64,000 bases of DNA from Alnus glutinosa (Eukaryota > Streptophyta > Magnoliopsida > Fagales > Betulaceae): the NCBI RefSeq assembly GCF_958979055.1, contig NC_084886.1:9906654-9970653 (forward strand). Direction: 5' to 3'. The notes under the pieces were generated by a model. That model worked only from the letters and a program-made list of their open reading frames with translations, was not told the DNA's origin and made no database searches. The translations under genes were made by a program, and so were the position numbers. Of this stretch, positions 46,596-58,244 are shown one piece after another. Positions within the stretch are counted from its first letter, which is position 1. Every line of letters starts with the position of its first letter.

Positions 46596-47462
46596 TAAAT
46601 GTTTGGTTTTCATCTTAATTTTAGTCATCTTCATACAACAAATGAACAAATTCACCATTGAATATGCACAAATTCGATGATGAATTTACAAAATAAATTG
46701 ATAAAAGATGGACAAGAGATGAATGCGTAACAATCTCTCAATATATAATTATCGATGAACAATAGAATGACATTAAAATTAAAATTATATCACACTAATT
46801 AATATGGTTTATTACATGATCATTGCATGGCGGTAACTATATATTATGGTTTTCACAAACTCTTCCCTCCCCTTGAGCATGCCGAGAGGATCGAATTAAT
46901 TACTTCTTTCGAGTACAAATATTATAAGCCGTTGGCCTCTAGAATTTGACAAAGCAAGTATATATGCATGCGATTATATACGTGAGATTAATTAAGTTGT
47001 TTAAAATTCAGGCCTCTCTTCTTTTTCATTACATAATTCATACGTAGCTTTTGACGTGCCCCAACGTCTCTATTTCCTCACTTTCTAACTACTTCCTCGA
47101 ACTAGCATGCAAAAGAAGAATGATCGAGAAACAAATGGAATCCAATTAAGAGCCCCTCTTTCACATCATAATCTTTGCCTTTTCCTTTATATTTTTCCAT
47201 AATTACTTCATCATTTGTGTCTGATCGATGCTTAATTTCCTTCGTTTTTTGGCTCACAGAATCTCGTTTCTAATTTTAACACACAAAGATCATCGAGACA
47301 TATATACAAAATCTCAACACATTAATTGATCTACTTATTTTCTCTTATATACTCAATATCCACACCTGGCCTTCCGCATTCCATCATCTCCGGCCTTCCT
47401 GCTTTAAAAGCAAGCCAATCGTACCAGAAGAAAACCATCGATCCCTTCCATCTGTACGAGAC
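46592..47462 (+). promoter_or_regulatory. Upstream region of the GH17 gene
   Basis: AT-rich, with no coding sequence. An out-of-frame upstream ATG at 47326 opens a frame that overlaps the true start and may reduce translation if it is in the transcript. The transcription start is not visible. Confidence 0.35.
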
Positions 47463-49925
47463 ATGGGTCTTGTTGCTTTCTTTCTCTTCTGTCTTCTTGG
47501 TCTCTCAAGTAATTAAGTTAATTATATATTATTATTAAACCTCTTCCAAATTGAATATATGTATATGTATATATTATATACTAATATGATCACTTGCTTT
47601 AATTTGCATGACAGCCACAGGTGCAGAAATTTCGAGCAAGATAGGCATAAACTACGGCATGCTAGGAAACAACTTGCCGTCTCCAAATCAAACCATGCTA
47701 TACATCCTTTCTATGAAAGTAGGCCGCGTGAAACTCTACGATGCCAACCCAGAAATGTTGAAACTTCTTTCAGGAACCAAGCTCCAGGTTTCTATTATGG
47801 TCCCAAACAACGAAATATCAAGCATTGCTTCCAGCCAGACCGCCGCCGATGAATGGGTCCGAAACAATGTCGTTCCTTACTTCCCCGACACCATGATCCG
47901 TTTCCTACTTGTTGGCAACGAGGTCCTCAGCTGCTCCTCAGACCAAGATCGGCAAATGTGGTTCGATCTTGTCCCGGCCATGCGCAAAATCAAAATCTCT
48001 CTCAAAGCCCAAAACATCTCAAACATCAAAGTGGGTACGCCGTTAGCCATGGACGTGATGCGATCAACTTTCCCACCATCAAACGGGATGTTTAGGTGGT
48101 TAAATGATCATATCACTTATTCTAAAAGTTTAAGTTAATTCATAGAAAATAATGAATTTAACCTTTTAATTTATATTCCAACACAGGTCTGATGTATTGA
48201 ACAGCGTGATAGTACCAATGCTACAATTCTTACACGAAACCAAATCGTATTTCTTCCTCGACGTGTACCCATACTTCCCGTGGGCAGCCAACCCTGGTCA
48301 CATTAGCCTGGATTACGCATTACTTAGAGGAAATACTCGATACACCGACCCTGGAAATGGCTTAATCTACACAAATCTTCTTGACCAAATGCTTGACTCG
48401 GTGACCTTCGCCATGACCAAGCTTGGCTTTCCGGACATCCGGGTTTTGATATCGGAGACGGGCTGGCCAACTGCAGGAGATATCGAGCAACCGGGAGCAA
48501 ATATACAAAATTCAGCCACCTACAACCGGAATCTCGTACACAAGATAACAACAAAACCACTCATTGGGACCCCGGCTAGGCCTGGCATCGTTATACCTAC
48601 ATTCTTATTCGCATTGTACAATGAGAACCAAAAGAGCGGTCCAGGAACAGAGCGAAACTGGGGCTTGTTGCGCTCGGACGGGACATCGGCTTACGATATC
48701 GACTTGACAGGTATTAAATCGCTACTTATGGCAAAAGAAAGCTGATACGTCGTATCATAACCTATCTTAAAAGCTTAAGTCCATAAGAAAGAACAAATTT
48801 AATCATTTATAATTAATATTCTAACAACAGGGAAGCAGCCATTATCGGACTATGCACCGTTGCCCATAGCGAACAACAACGTGCCGTATAGGGGCAAGGT
48901 TTGGTGCGTGGTGGCTAAAGGGGCGAATTTATTGGAGCTAGGCACGGCGTTGGCGTTTGCATGCAGTGAAGGTAATGGCACGTGTGATGCGCTTGCGCTG
49001 GGGAGGGAGTGTCACCAACCAGTTTCGGTGTTTTGGCATGCCAATTATGCATTTAGCTCCTACTGGGCGAGGTTTCGGAGTCGGGGCGCGACTTGCTTCT
49101 TCAACGGGCTTGCGCAGCAAACGACAAAGAATCCCAGTGAGTTTTCTCAACCAATATTAAATTAAGAAATGTTAGAACTTATTCCGGTGTTGTTATGGTG
49201 TCCATCCGAAAATATATAAATGTAATAAAAAAAATTAAAAATTTATATTCATATTATCTAGAAGGACATATATGTAATTTTTTTTTATTACATTTATATC
49301 CTTTCAAATTATCTCCAGAAGAACACTAAAAGAAGCTCTACTAAATTTCTTGCTAACCGGATTGAAAAGAATTTTGTTCAAAAAATGTCATGTGTAGGTG
49401 TGTTCTGCCCTTGAATTGTTTTTACCATTTTATCTTCATCTAATTTGTTTAAAACGAGGATATTAAAGATATCATTTGATAATATTTCATTAACAAACCC
49501 CTCTCCGATCCCCTCAAGTTAATTGGTGGATTATATTGGTTTTAGCATACTGATATATGTGTGTTTAATTTGTTACATAAAAAAAAAAAAAAATTTTAAA
49601 AAAAAATGTTTATATGCCTAGCCTCCTTTGTGCATAAAATTGAAATTAAAACAAACAAATATGATATTAAAGAGCCCAATAAAAGGTGCATATAAAATTA
49701 AGGATCAATCACTAAAAGCATGAACCTCAAAGCTCATAATCTTAAATATGTTTCATTGTACGCGCGTGATCGTTTCGCATTGCAGTCTGAATTAAACTCT
49801 CCCATGGTTTGCTTGATGAAATCATTACAGATAATTGCTCTCTTTCTCTGGATTTTTATTTGCCTGTTTGGATTATGAATGGAGCAGGTCGTGGATCTTG
49901 CAAGTTCCCAAGTGTGACTCTTTGA
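47463..49925 (+). CDS. Glucan endo-1,3-beta-glucosidase, GH17 with X8 (CBM43) domain
   Basis: Five exons, 47463-47508, 47615-48095, 48187-48710, 48831-49136 and 49888-49925, all GT..AG, give 464 residues. The product is secreted (hydrophobic N-terminus MGLVAFFLFCLLGLS) and hydrolyses internal beta-1,3-glucan (callose) bonds in the cell wall. GH17 starts at IGINYGMLGNNLPSP. The proton donor is Glu118 in LLVGNE and the nucleophile is Glu266 in LISETGWPT. The C-terminal X8/CBM43 glucan-binding domain runs from about Val374 (VWCVVAKGANLLELG) with its Cys pairs and the Phe-x-Asn-Gly-Leu end. The protein ends in CKFPSVTL without a hydrophobic tail, so it is probably not GPI-anchored. The last exon is only 38 bp and encodes 12 residues. 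Confidence 0.94.
49165..49351. mobile_element. MITE inside intron 4 of the GH17 gene
   Basis: Inverted ends AAGAAATGTTAGAACTT and AAGCTCTACTAAATTTCTT. The core (TTACATTTATATCC and GGACATATATGTAA) resembles the element at 35919. No clear duplication is visible. Intron 4 (49137-49887) is by far the longest of the gene. Confidence 0.5.
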
Positions 49926-51190
49926 AGATGATCCATGCAGCTAGCTTCTTCCAAAAAGCAAATAACACTTGAGATCCATGCATGCATGGTTCACATACTT
50001 TAATAGTATTTGTTGTTTTGGGTCTCATTGATGTTGTGATGAAGTTGGATCAGACAATGATTCAGTTAAACTTGAAGGAGCGCTTGTGATTTTCTTCGTC
50101 TAAGTCACTCATGTGAAGCACTCAGCAACCAAGTTTTGTTCGTAAATTGACTTCAATTACCTTGAAATAATGTTTATGGAAAGTGGATACATGTTGTCAA
50201 AATCAACTTAGTGTTTTATTGATATTTCAAACCGGCCATCATGCATGCCGATATACTAAATGTATGCAGCACACATAAATAAAATTCCAATATATATTCA
50301 GCACATAAAATGCTGCATGCAACACACTACAATCCACTACATATATATTACATTGTTTGGTGTTTAAAAAACATTACAAATACACAACATATATAAAAGA
50401 AATCTATTAAACATTATAGTCTACGGAATTACAAATTAATAACACCACAAAATGCATTAATTATGCAACAAGTAGCAAGCAAATCAGGCACCAGTAACCA
50501 AAGCATGCAGCACCGGCCTACAAGTACAAATTAATTTAAAGTAAAATATAATAAAAATTTACTTGTAAATAAAAAATTAATAATAATAACTAACCTTCGT
50601 TACAAACAAACTTTAGCCAATGGATGCTTAATTCACTTCTTGAAGTTGAAGGTGAATATATGCTCATCTACAATAAAAATAACTTGAGTTAAATGAATAA
50701 ATAAGTAATGAAAACTAAGTTTCAATTAATTTATAAATATTTACCTTTGATCATCAAAGTTTCCCACAAATTTTTTCTCCTTATCAAATGTTTTGTGCAA
50801 ATCAAGGCGTCAATGATAATTTATATATTAATATACGGTCCCCAATATAATGCTAAAGGCAAACTGTAATTTTCTACAAATTGATCAATGATGTAGGGAA
50901 ATTTCTGTAATTTTTGAAAATGTAAATGATGTGATAGTTTTCACTCACTTGGGCATCGATGACATGTTCCGTCTCACCTACCCCGGCCCACACATGCGAG
51001 CAATCTCAACCATCCATCTTCACATTCTCCTCGCAAGAGCTTTCTCCTCAACCGATCGAGCTAATCAAGTTTGAATCTTTGGCAGCTCGGTCAATCTCAA
51101 TCGATCGAGATTACCAAACCTCAAATCTCAACTTTCATTTTTCCGAGAAAATATCCACTTACGCGTGGCAGTGCCTACTCGTTTGATCAA
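49926..51190. other. No gene seen; GH17 3' flank and intergenic
   Basis: AT-rich, with recurring GCATGCAGCA/GCAGCACACATAAA motifs at 50230-50340 and 50500-50515. A CGATCGAG-rich patch lies at 51050-51110. No coding region is supported. Confidence 0.45.
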
Positions 51191-51194
51191 GACC

Positions 51195-51515
51195 GTACCC
51201 ATTCTCAGTCAATTGGAATTATACTGGTTTGAATTCTTTTTTAATTTGATCTAATACCCACAAGTCTTATCGTGCTCAATCTAATTTCACCAAGATGCAT
51301 TATGCATATGGGGATTCAATATTTTATTCTATTGTTTTTATTTGTCCCTAGTACTGTTACAATATATATGTACAGATCGAGAGAATGGAATGTATTATGC
51401 TACATCTATATATAACCGTGGTATAGATATGCTAATTAAGTGTGATAGATGAACTACATTTAAGATTCAATACTTTTAACACCTAATTACATAATTTACA
51501 TTTATCTTAGTCTGA
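51195..51515 (+). repeat. Segmental duplication, part 1 of the left copy
   Basis: Matches 56435-56762 (for example GTCAATTGGAATTATACTGG, GTGATAGATGAACTACATTTAAG, CACCTAATTACATAATTTAC) with small indels. It belongs to a larger duplication that also pairs 54650-54880 with 56930-57100 and 54990-55865 with 58245-59165. Confidence 0.85.
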
Positions 51516-51731
51516 TTAAGGTTGAAGTTTTCAAAAGAACTCCACCAGGAATTAAGAACAAGATTAATTCCATTTTTCTAGGCCCTCAAAATTAGCAGGA
51601 CAACTTTTCTTCGAAATGGATCTACATGGATGATGTATTGTGAAAGAGACATATATAGATAATTTCACATAAACACTCAAACACACAAGGAAAGGAATAA
51701 ATTAGTCGGGTCTCGACTAAAAAAATAAAAA

Positions 51732-52941
51732 GGGTTAAATAGCCTATACATCCATGTGCTTTATGACCTTTATTTTTTGTCCTCTCAGTTTTACTTTTTA
51801 TCAAATTTGGTACTTGTGGTATATGAAAAGACGGAAATGGTACTTTCGTCCAAAACTAACGTCCAACCATGTCATCCTACAGGTGTTAGCGTGCATGCGC
51901 GACACCTGTCATCGTGGTATACTTTAGTGCTGACGTGGCTATCATTTTTTTTATGATTATTTTAATGATTTCTTATATATATATATAAAATCTGGGGTGG
52001 CTGGGGCCATTTTTGGGGTAGCCGAAACCACCCCCATTTGGCATGGGGGTGGCCCAAACCTATTTTTTTTTTCACAGGGGTGGTTCGGCCACCCCCAGAC
52101 CGGCCAGCCACCCCTAGAATTTTTTTTTTTATTTATTTTTTTTTTTAAAAAAAAAAAAAAAATCTTTTAAAATTAAAAACCACAATTTTTTTTTCCAATA
52201 TATACCCCTGTGGTTTTATACATTTCATGATGTGCCACATGTGGTTTTAATAAGTACCAGAAATGGTACTTTATACACAAATAATATTTGGTATATTTGG
52301 TATGCTTGTTTTGAACCAAAAGTAACATGTATGCCTGTCGTGTATCAAAATAACATGTTCACAAGAATTGAACCCTTCATAAAAAAATAAAATAAATAAA
52401 AAATAATAATAAAAAAAAAAAAACAAAATACAATCAGTCCTGTGTAACAATTGGAAACACAAAATTATATGCGTGACCAATTGATATAACTCAAAAAATG
52501 ACCAAATGTTTGTTACTTAAACACAATTTTTTTTTCCAATATTTACCCCTGTGGTTTTATAAATTTCATGATGTGCCCCCTGTGGTTTGAATAAGTATCA
52601 GAAATGGTATCTTGAGCCACCCCCTTTGCCAAAATGGGGGTGGCAACCACCCCAGTTTTTTTTTTTTTTTTTTTAATATATATATATAAGAAATCATTAA
52701 AATAATAATAAAAAAATGATAGCTACGTCAGCGCTGAGGTGTGCCACGGGGACAGGTGTCGCGCATGTACGCCGACACCTATAGGATGAGGTAGCTGGAC
52801 GTTAGTTTTGGACGGAAAATTGGACGAAGGTACCATTTTTGTCTTTTCATGTACCATAGGTACCAAATTTGGTAAAAAGTAAAACTGAGAAGGCAAAAAA
52901 TAAAGGTCGTAAAGCACAAAGGGCAAATAAGTATTTAACCC
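51732..52941. mobile_element. Non-autonomous Mutator-like element (1210 bp) with perfect 9-bp TSD
   Basis: Inverted arms of about 270 bp start GGGTTAAATA at both ends and share GTGCTTTA(T/C)GACCTTTATTTTTTG, CAAATTTGGTAC and GCATG(C/T)GCGACACCTGTC-type blocks. The element is flanked by AAATAAAAA at 51723-51731 and 52942-52950. Inside, GTGGC/GCCAC hairpin-forming sequence abuts the arms and an ~88-bp unit (52187-52275) is repeated directly at 52526-52612. No transposase frame is present. The segment is absent from the paralogous copy near 56.5-57 kb, confirming it as an insertion. Confidence 0.9.
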
Positions 52942-53029
52942 AAATAAAAAATTAAGCACGGCGCTGCAATCTTGCATGAGATAAACAAATTATTTGACCC
53001 TTTACGGAGTCTTTTTGCTCAATCCTGAT

Positions 53030-54135
53030 CTCTTTGGGTTGTTTGGGTGCATTCCTATTGGCTTAAGGGGAGAAACTTGTGGAATATAGCTATCCCCAAA
53101 TTAAAGTGTGTTCTTGGAGCTGGAAAAAATCAATCAACCTCCATGAGTTGGCTAAGGAATTCATCAGTTTCAAAGTAGGAAAGGGTCATTCCATATTTCT
53201 TTGGCTTGATTGTTGGCATCCAACTGGAAGATTGTTGGACACTTATGACTTCCGCATTATGTATGACACTGGTAGTAATCTGGATGCTCATGTTTCCTCT
53301 GTTCTTATTGATGGGCGCTGGGTTTGGCCTCCCGCTCGGTCTGATTTCCTTGTGAAGATTCAGAGTCGGTTGTTTGATGTTGCTATTGGGGAAAGAGACA
53401 TTCCGATATGGAAGGCTTCTAGAGGGATCTACTCTTGCTCTGAAACCTGGAACTGTCTTAGGACTAAGTTTACGGAAGTTGCTTGGAGTCATGTGGTTTG
53501 GTTTCCCTTGGCAATCCCAAGACATGCGTTTATCTTATGGCTTGTTTTCAAGGGTGTTCTCGTTACTAAGGAGAGGATGTGCTAGTGGGGTTTTGAGGGC
53601 AACACTTTATGCAAATTCTGTTATGGGGGGCAATAGTCTATAGATCATCTTTTCTTCCATTGTAGCTTCTATCGGGGCATATGGAGAAATTTGATGGCCC
53701 TATGTTTGGTTCAACAGCCTTTTACCGAATGAGACGATGTTGTGAGTTGGTTGTGTTATCTTAAAGGTCGTAGCTTGCAGGTTCTAGTCTGTAAGTTGTG
53801 CTTGGCGGCTGTTGTTTATCATTTGTGGAGGTTGAGGAATGACTTGTGTCATGGGAATACCCCAAGGACCGAAGAAACTCTTGTTACCCAAATTCAATGG
53901 GAAGTGAAAAGTAGACTTTTGTTTTGACGGAAGGATGGGAGGTCAGCCATGGCTACTCGGTTGATGCAGATTTGGAGATTGTAGTTGTTTTGTGTTGTTG
54001 GTAGATTGTTGGCTGCTTTACTGTAAGGCTAGTTTAGCTTGTGTTGATTTTGTTTTGGTGAGATTCTAGTTTTAACTGGAGAGAGTTGTATTTACAGTGT
54101 TTGGTTTATAAAGTGTTAGTTCATCCAAAAAAAAA
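53030..54135 (+). mobile_element. 5'-truncated L1-type LINE, 3' end with zf-RVT domain
   Basis: The coding part gives Leu-His-Glu-Leu-Ala then FISFKVGKGHSIFLWLDCWH, and later VWFPLAIPRHAFILWLVFKG. This is the reverse-transcriptase-associated zinc-binding (zf-RVT) region at the end of plant LINE ORF2. An in-frame stop after residue 168 of the 53079 frame, and a later frame change, interrupt it; continuation is seen as HLFFHCSFYRGIWR and then VYHLWRLRNDLCHGN. No reverse transcriptase core is present, so it is a dead 5'-truncated copy. The 3' end is marked by an A-rich tail at 54126. Confidence 0.85.
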
Positions 54136-54689
54136 GAAAAAGAGAGAGAAAGATAAAATAGAAATATGAATAAAATTGGAAGGATGATTGGTTTAAGGGA
54201 ATAACTTCAATCGGGCAGTGGTAAAAACCAAGAGGTTTTTGCCCTTCAATAAGAGATTGACACATTATCATTAAACAAGAAAAGTAAATATTAACAAAAC
54301 CTAGCAAAATATTGGATCTAAATCATTCTTTTCACTCTTTTATTGACAAAAAAAAAAAAAAAAAAAATCCCAACCAGCCTCCGCCACTGCCCTAGGCTGG
54401 AATTGGGGGTGGCTGGGTGTCCGGCGTGGAGCGGCGACGGTGTCTAGGGTGGTGGTGGTTGGTGGTTTTTTTTTTAGTTTTTTTTTTTCAAACTAAAAAA
54501 GTTTTTTTTTTAAAAAAGGATTAGATTAAGTGTTTTGCAAATAATTATTTTTCTTGTTATAGGCTGATGTGTCAATTTCTTATTGTTAGGCATAAAACCA
54601 GTATTTTCTGCTCTGACCAGACAGAAGGAGCTCTCTTGGTTTAATAGTAAGTATTGGAGATTGTGCGACATGTTAATTAAATGACATTA

Positions 54690-54692
<3 letters not shown>
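54136..54692. other. No gene seen; A-run and G-rich patch
   Basis: An A run at 54348-54367 is followed by a GGCTGGGTGTCCGGCG-type GC-rich patch, possibly the tail and body of a further small retroposon. The ends are not defined. Confidence 0.35.

Positions 54693-54752
<60 letters not shown>
54693..54752. repeat. (AT)n microsatellite
   Basis: AT run of about 60 bp. The paralogous place at about 56955 has only ACTATATACAATA, so it expanded in one copy. Confidence 0.9.
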
Positions 54753-54759
<7 letters not shown>

Positions 54760-54887
54760 ATACAATAAAATAAAATATTGATAGTAGAATAGTTCTTACT
54801 CTTGTTAATTGAAGTGAAGAGGATCTTATTGCTTCTATTTGATATCATATGCATGAATTCATTAAATATGAACAGAACAGTATGTCC

Positions 54888-54997
54888 CCAAAGGGTAACT
54901 TAATCAGCTGGAAACCATGCCTCATGAAGCGGAGGTCACTAGTTCGAATCCTCCCTCCCCCCTCATGTGGACATGTCAAAAAAAAAAAAAAAAAAAA
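54888..54997 (+). mobile_element. tRNA-derived SINE-like insert
   Basis: Has an A-box-like TAACTTAATCAGCTGG, about 30 bp before a B-box-like GGTCACTAGTTCGAATCCTCC, and ends in an A run at 54977-54995. This layout (pol III promoter, short body, A tail) fits a plant SINE. The aligned duplicate copy near 57100-58250 lacks it. The cloverleaf is not intact, so it is not a tRNA gene. Confidence 0.6.
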
Positions 54998-55865
54998 GCA
55001 GGCTAATCCGTTCAACCAACCAACCCGTACACTATAAGAGCATCCATATCCGATTCTTTAAACAATTTATTTTTTAAAATTATGAAGAACCACACTTTAA
55101 AAGCACCCTATATCCGATTTTTGCATACCATTCATATTAATTAAAGAAAATGCTACAATAATTATTCATATATGAATATCTCTTATTTTATTAATTTTTC
55201 TCTCAAAACTCTAGTTATCTCTTTAGTTACCCTTCCTTAAGCCTAAAACAAAAAAGAAAAAAAAAAGAAAAAAGAAGTTACTTTTTCAAAATAAAAAATG
55301 AGATGTAGAATTTTTTTTTAAAAAGTAGTTTTCAAAATAGAAAATAAAATAGTTTTAAAGATCCTATAGTATGTGCATTGTGGACGTTATATAAAGCCTA
55401 ATTGGGATCCTACAATAACAAAGAAATTGTAGATTCTCAAATTATGAAATTATGTCGTTTCTTTACTTCAAAATGTTTGAAAAAAGTCCCCTATTAAAAA
55501 GGTGACATGTTACTGTTGATAATTAAGTATATTTTTATTAAGTTTTTTCTTTGTATATTATAAAAAAAAATGATAATAATAATTTGAGCAAAAACTGTAT
55601 TTTGGTTTTTTGAAGGACAAGCATCTCTGCAAAAGCTAAGAAGAATTCGTTTGTGAGGAAAATCCTTCCTAGCTTTCTTGATAACATGCCACAATTTGAA
55701 TAGGTATAATTTTTCAAGTGTTTCGATATAAAAAAAAATAGCCTAAATTTCATAATTTGAAAATCTACAATTTTTTTTAATGATTTTTTTTTTTAATTGC
55801 AGTAATAATGGACTCTATCCCTTGAAATTGTCAACGCAGGACGGAAAAATTAGTGGTGAAAGTGA
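54998..55865 (+). repeat. Segmental duplication, part 3 of the left copy
   Basis: Pairs with 58250-59165: shared ATGAAGAACCACACTTTAAAA, CATTCATATTAATTAAAGAAAATGC, TCTCTCAAAACTCTAGTTATCTC and GTCAACGCAGGACGGAAAAAT. The identity looks like 85-90% with indels. In the right copy this sequence ends about 250 bp before the AAE gene start, so the left copy is a duplicated upstream region without its gene. Confidence 0.85.
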
Positions 55866-55885
55866 GGGGCAATAATTAACTAGTT

Positions 55886-56430
55886 AAAGCATCTCCAGCA
55901 GCAGATGAGACAAATGCCTCAAAATAGTCAAATTTAACTATTATCAGGTTTTTTTCCACTCCAGCAAATGAGGCAAAATAGCTACTATCGTTATAAAATG
56001 AACAGTGAAGAGGCTATACAGCCTATTTACTGTCACTGTTCATTATATATCTAATAAAATATTTAAAAAAAACAAAAAATGTATTCTACTTTCTCTCTTC
56101 TCCCCCCCCCCCCCCCCCCCACACTTTTCATTGATTCTAGAAAAAATGCATTTTCGAACGAAATGGGGTGAGTTTGAGAGAGAGTGAGATTGAGAGGAAG
56201 AAAGCAGAGCGAGAGAGAGACGACGGAGCAAGAGAGTTGAGTGAGAGAGAGCGGAGCGAGAGAGAGCGAAGCAATAGAGCATCGAGTAAGTGTTGGGTAT
56301 TTGGCGGTTGAAGGCGTTGCTACCCAGCTGAGACCATAGAGCTTTAAATTTTTCATAGAGCAGAGCTTTAAATTTTTCATAGAGCAGCGATTGAGGAGAG
56401 ACCACTGAGCATGTGAGTTTCATTAGTTTG
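55886..56430. other. MITE-like start and GA-rich segment replacing the gene in the left duplicate
   Basis: Begins GCATCTCCAGCAGCAGATGAG, a common plant MITE end also seen at 62361. Next come a CACTGTTCATTATA-type segment, a run of 19 C, and a GAGAGAGAGCGGAGCG repeat. No coding region is supported. Confidence 0.4.
56102..56120. repeat. (C)19 homopolymer
   Basis: Nineteen consecutive C in otherwise AT-rich DNA. The length may be affected by sequencing error. Confidence 0.9.
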
Positions 56431-56434
56431 ATGG

Positions 56435-56762
56435 AGACCCATTTTCGGTCAATTGGAATTATACTGGTTTGAATTCTTCTTTAAGTTTTTAACTAAATAT
56501 ACTTTTAGTCTCTTTTGATATAATACCCACAAGTCTTGTCGTGCTCAATCTAATTTCACCAAGACGCATATGTGGTTAAATATTTTATTCTATTGGTTTT
56601 ATTTGTCCCTAGTGTTATAATATGTACGGTGAGAATTAATGTATTATGCTACATCTATAACCGTGGTATAGATATGCAAAGCGTGATAGATGAACTACAT
56701 TTAAGGTTCAATACTTTTAACACCTAATTACATAATTTACATTTATCTTATGCTCAGTTTGT
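56435..56762 (+). repeat. Segmental duplication, part 1 of the right copy
   Basis: Paralogue of 51195-51515, lacking the insertions found after it in the left copy. Confidence 0.85.
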
Positions 56763-57385
56763 TTCGACATAAAATAATTTCTGTCGTAAAATATTTTTGA
56801 CAAAATTATTTTTCAGAAAAAATGATTTTCTCGAATATATTTTTCGACGTTTGGCTCGTACGAAAAAATCACCAATAGCGAAAAACGGAATCCAGCCACC
56901 GTCGCCGGATTCCGACAAACCAGATTGTGCGATAAGTTAATTAAATGACATTACACTATATACAATAAAATAAAAATTTGACAGTAAAATAGTTCTTATT
57001 CGTGTTTCTTGAAGTGAAGAGGATCATATCACATGTATTTGATATCATACACATGAATTCATTAAATATGAACAGATATCATATGCATGAATTCATTAAA
57101 TATGAACACAATGATAGGCTAATTTGATCAACCAACCAACACACTCCGGTGTTGGTGTTCAACCGGAAAGGCGGAAATGGTGAAAGGGCTACCATTTATT
57201 AATTTTCTCTCTCTCTCTCTCTATTTTCCTCTAGTTCATTGAGGCATTAAATTTTCATTATTTTAGCATTTATTTCGCGTGACAATTGGCATATTGTGAA
57301 CTGTTAGATGTAAAACATGGTTAGGATTTAACAATTTGAGAATTTCAAATTTAAAAAAAATTTGAGGAAATCCTGATCCTGGAAT
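56763..57385. other. MITE debris and duplicated segment part 2; no gene
   Basis: At 56755-56930 lies a TTGTTTCGACATAAAATAATTT-type MITE fragment with CGACGTTTGGCTCGTAC. Then 56930-57100 matches 54650-54880. An internal repeat of TGATATCATA(T/C)(G/A)CATGAATTCATTAAATATGAAC appears twice. Confidence 0.5.
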
Positions 57386-57389
57386 TTAT

Positions 57390-57845
57390 GAGTATGTATG
57401 CATTTAAAAAGTTGGTATATGTCGTTAAGAAGTTACTTCAATTTAAGAGTATGTGGGTTCGAATTTAAGAGCTTGTAGGTTGTAATTTATGAGTCTGTAT
57501 ACATTTAAGAAGTTGGTATACTTCATTAAGAAGTTGCTGAAATTTATGAGTTGGTGAATGTCATTAAGAAGTTACTGGAATTTATGAGTATGTATGCATT
57601 TAAGAAGTTGCTGGAATTTATGAACATGTATGTATTTAAGAAGTTGGTATACTTCATTAAGAAGTTGCTGAAATTTATGAGTTGGTGAATGTCATTAAGA
57701 AGTTACTGGAATTTATGAGTATGTATGCATTTAAGAAGTTGCTGGAATTTATGAACATGTATGTATTTAAGAAGCTGGTATACTTCATTAAGAAGTTGCT
57801 GGAATTCATAAGTTGGTGAATGCCATTATCGACCTTATTGAGCAC
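57390..57845 (+). repeat. Minisatellite, about 131-bp period with shorter sub-repeats
   Basis: The unit AAGTTGCTG(A/G)AATT recurs at 57531, 57662 and 57793, giving a 131-bp period. Within each unit, shorter blocks of the form TTAAGAAGTT(G/A)CTGGAATTTATGAG repeat about every 35-45 bp. The frame is broken by stops, so it is not coding. Confidence 0.85.
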
Positions 57846-58244
57846 CTATAGCAATTGTTTGGTCAATCTTAAGAATTATTATTCTTATTGTATGTTTGTA
57901 GTTGCTTTATTTTTCTTTTTGCATTGTCGTTTTTTGTTATTTTTTTTTTTTAAATGATCAATTGCGTTATTTATTTGGTTGCTTTGGTTTCATAAATTGT
58001 GTAATTTTGCTAGAATATTGAATTGGTGCAATGTAACTCAAAGAATATGTGGAAATTCGATATTTTCTCTTTATTTGAGTGTTGGCAAACATATAATAAA
58101 AAAAGAATAAGAAATAATATTTAAATGCAAGTAGAGAGTATAATAGAGAATCTGTTGCAGAGAATATAGAAAAAGCAATAGCTAAAATAAAGAGTTGTAT
58201 TTTTTCAATAGTTACTTTGACTCTTATTTTGAAATTGTATGCAT
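57846..58244. other. No gene seen
   Basis: AT-rich and without repeats that I can define. It separates the minisatellite from part 3 of the right duplicate. Confidence 0.45.

Noticed and set aside
47326-47538. 70-codon frame overlapping the GH17 start
   Set aside because: Out of frame with the gene and without similarity; kept only as a possible upstream frame in the leader.
54920-54960. Possible tRNA gene (GTTCGAATC box)
   Set aside because: No cloverleaf with matching acceptor stem; A tail and absence in the paralogous segment fit a SINE-like insert.
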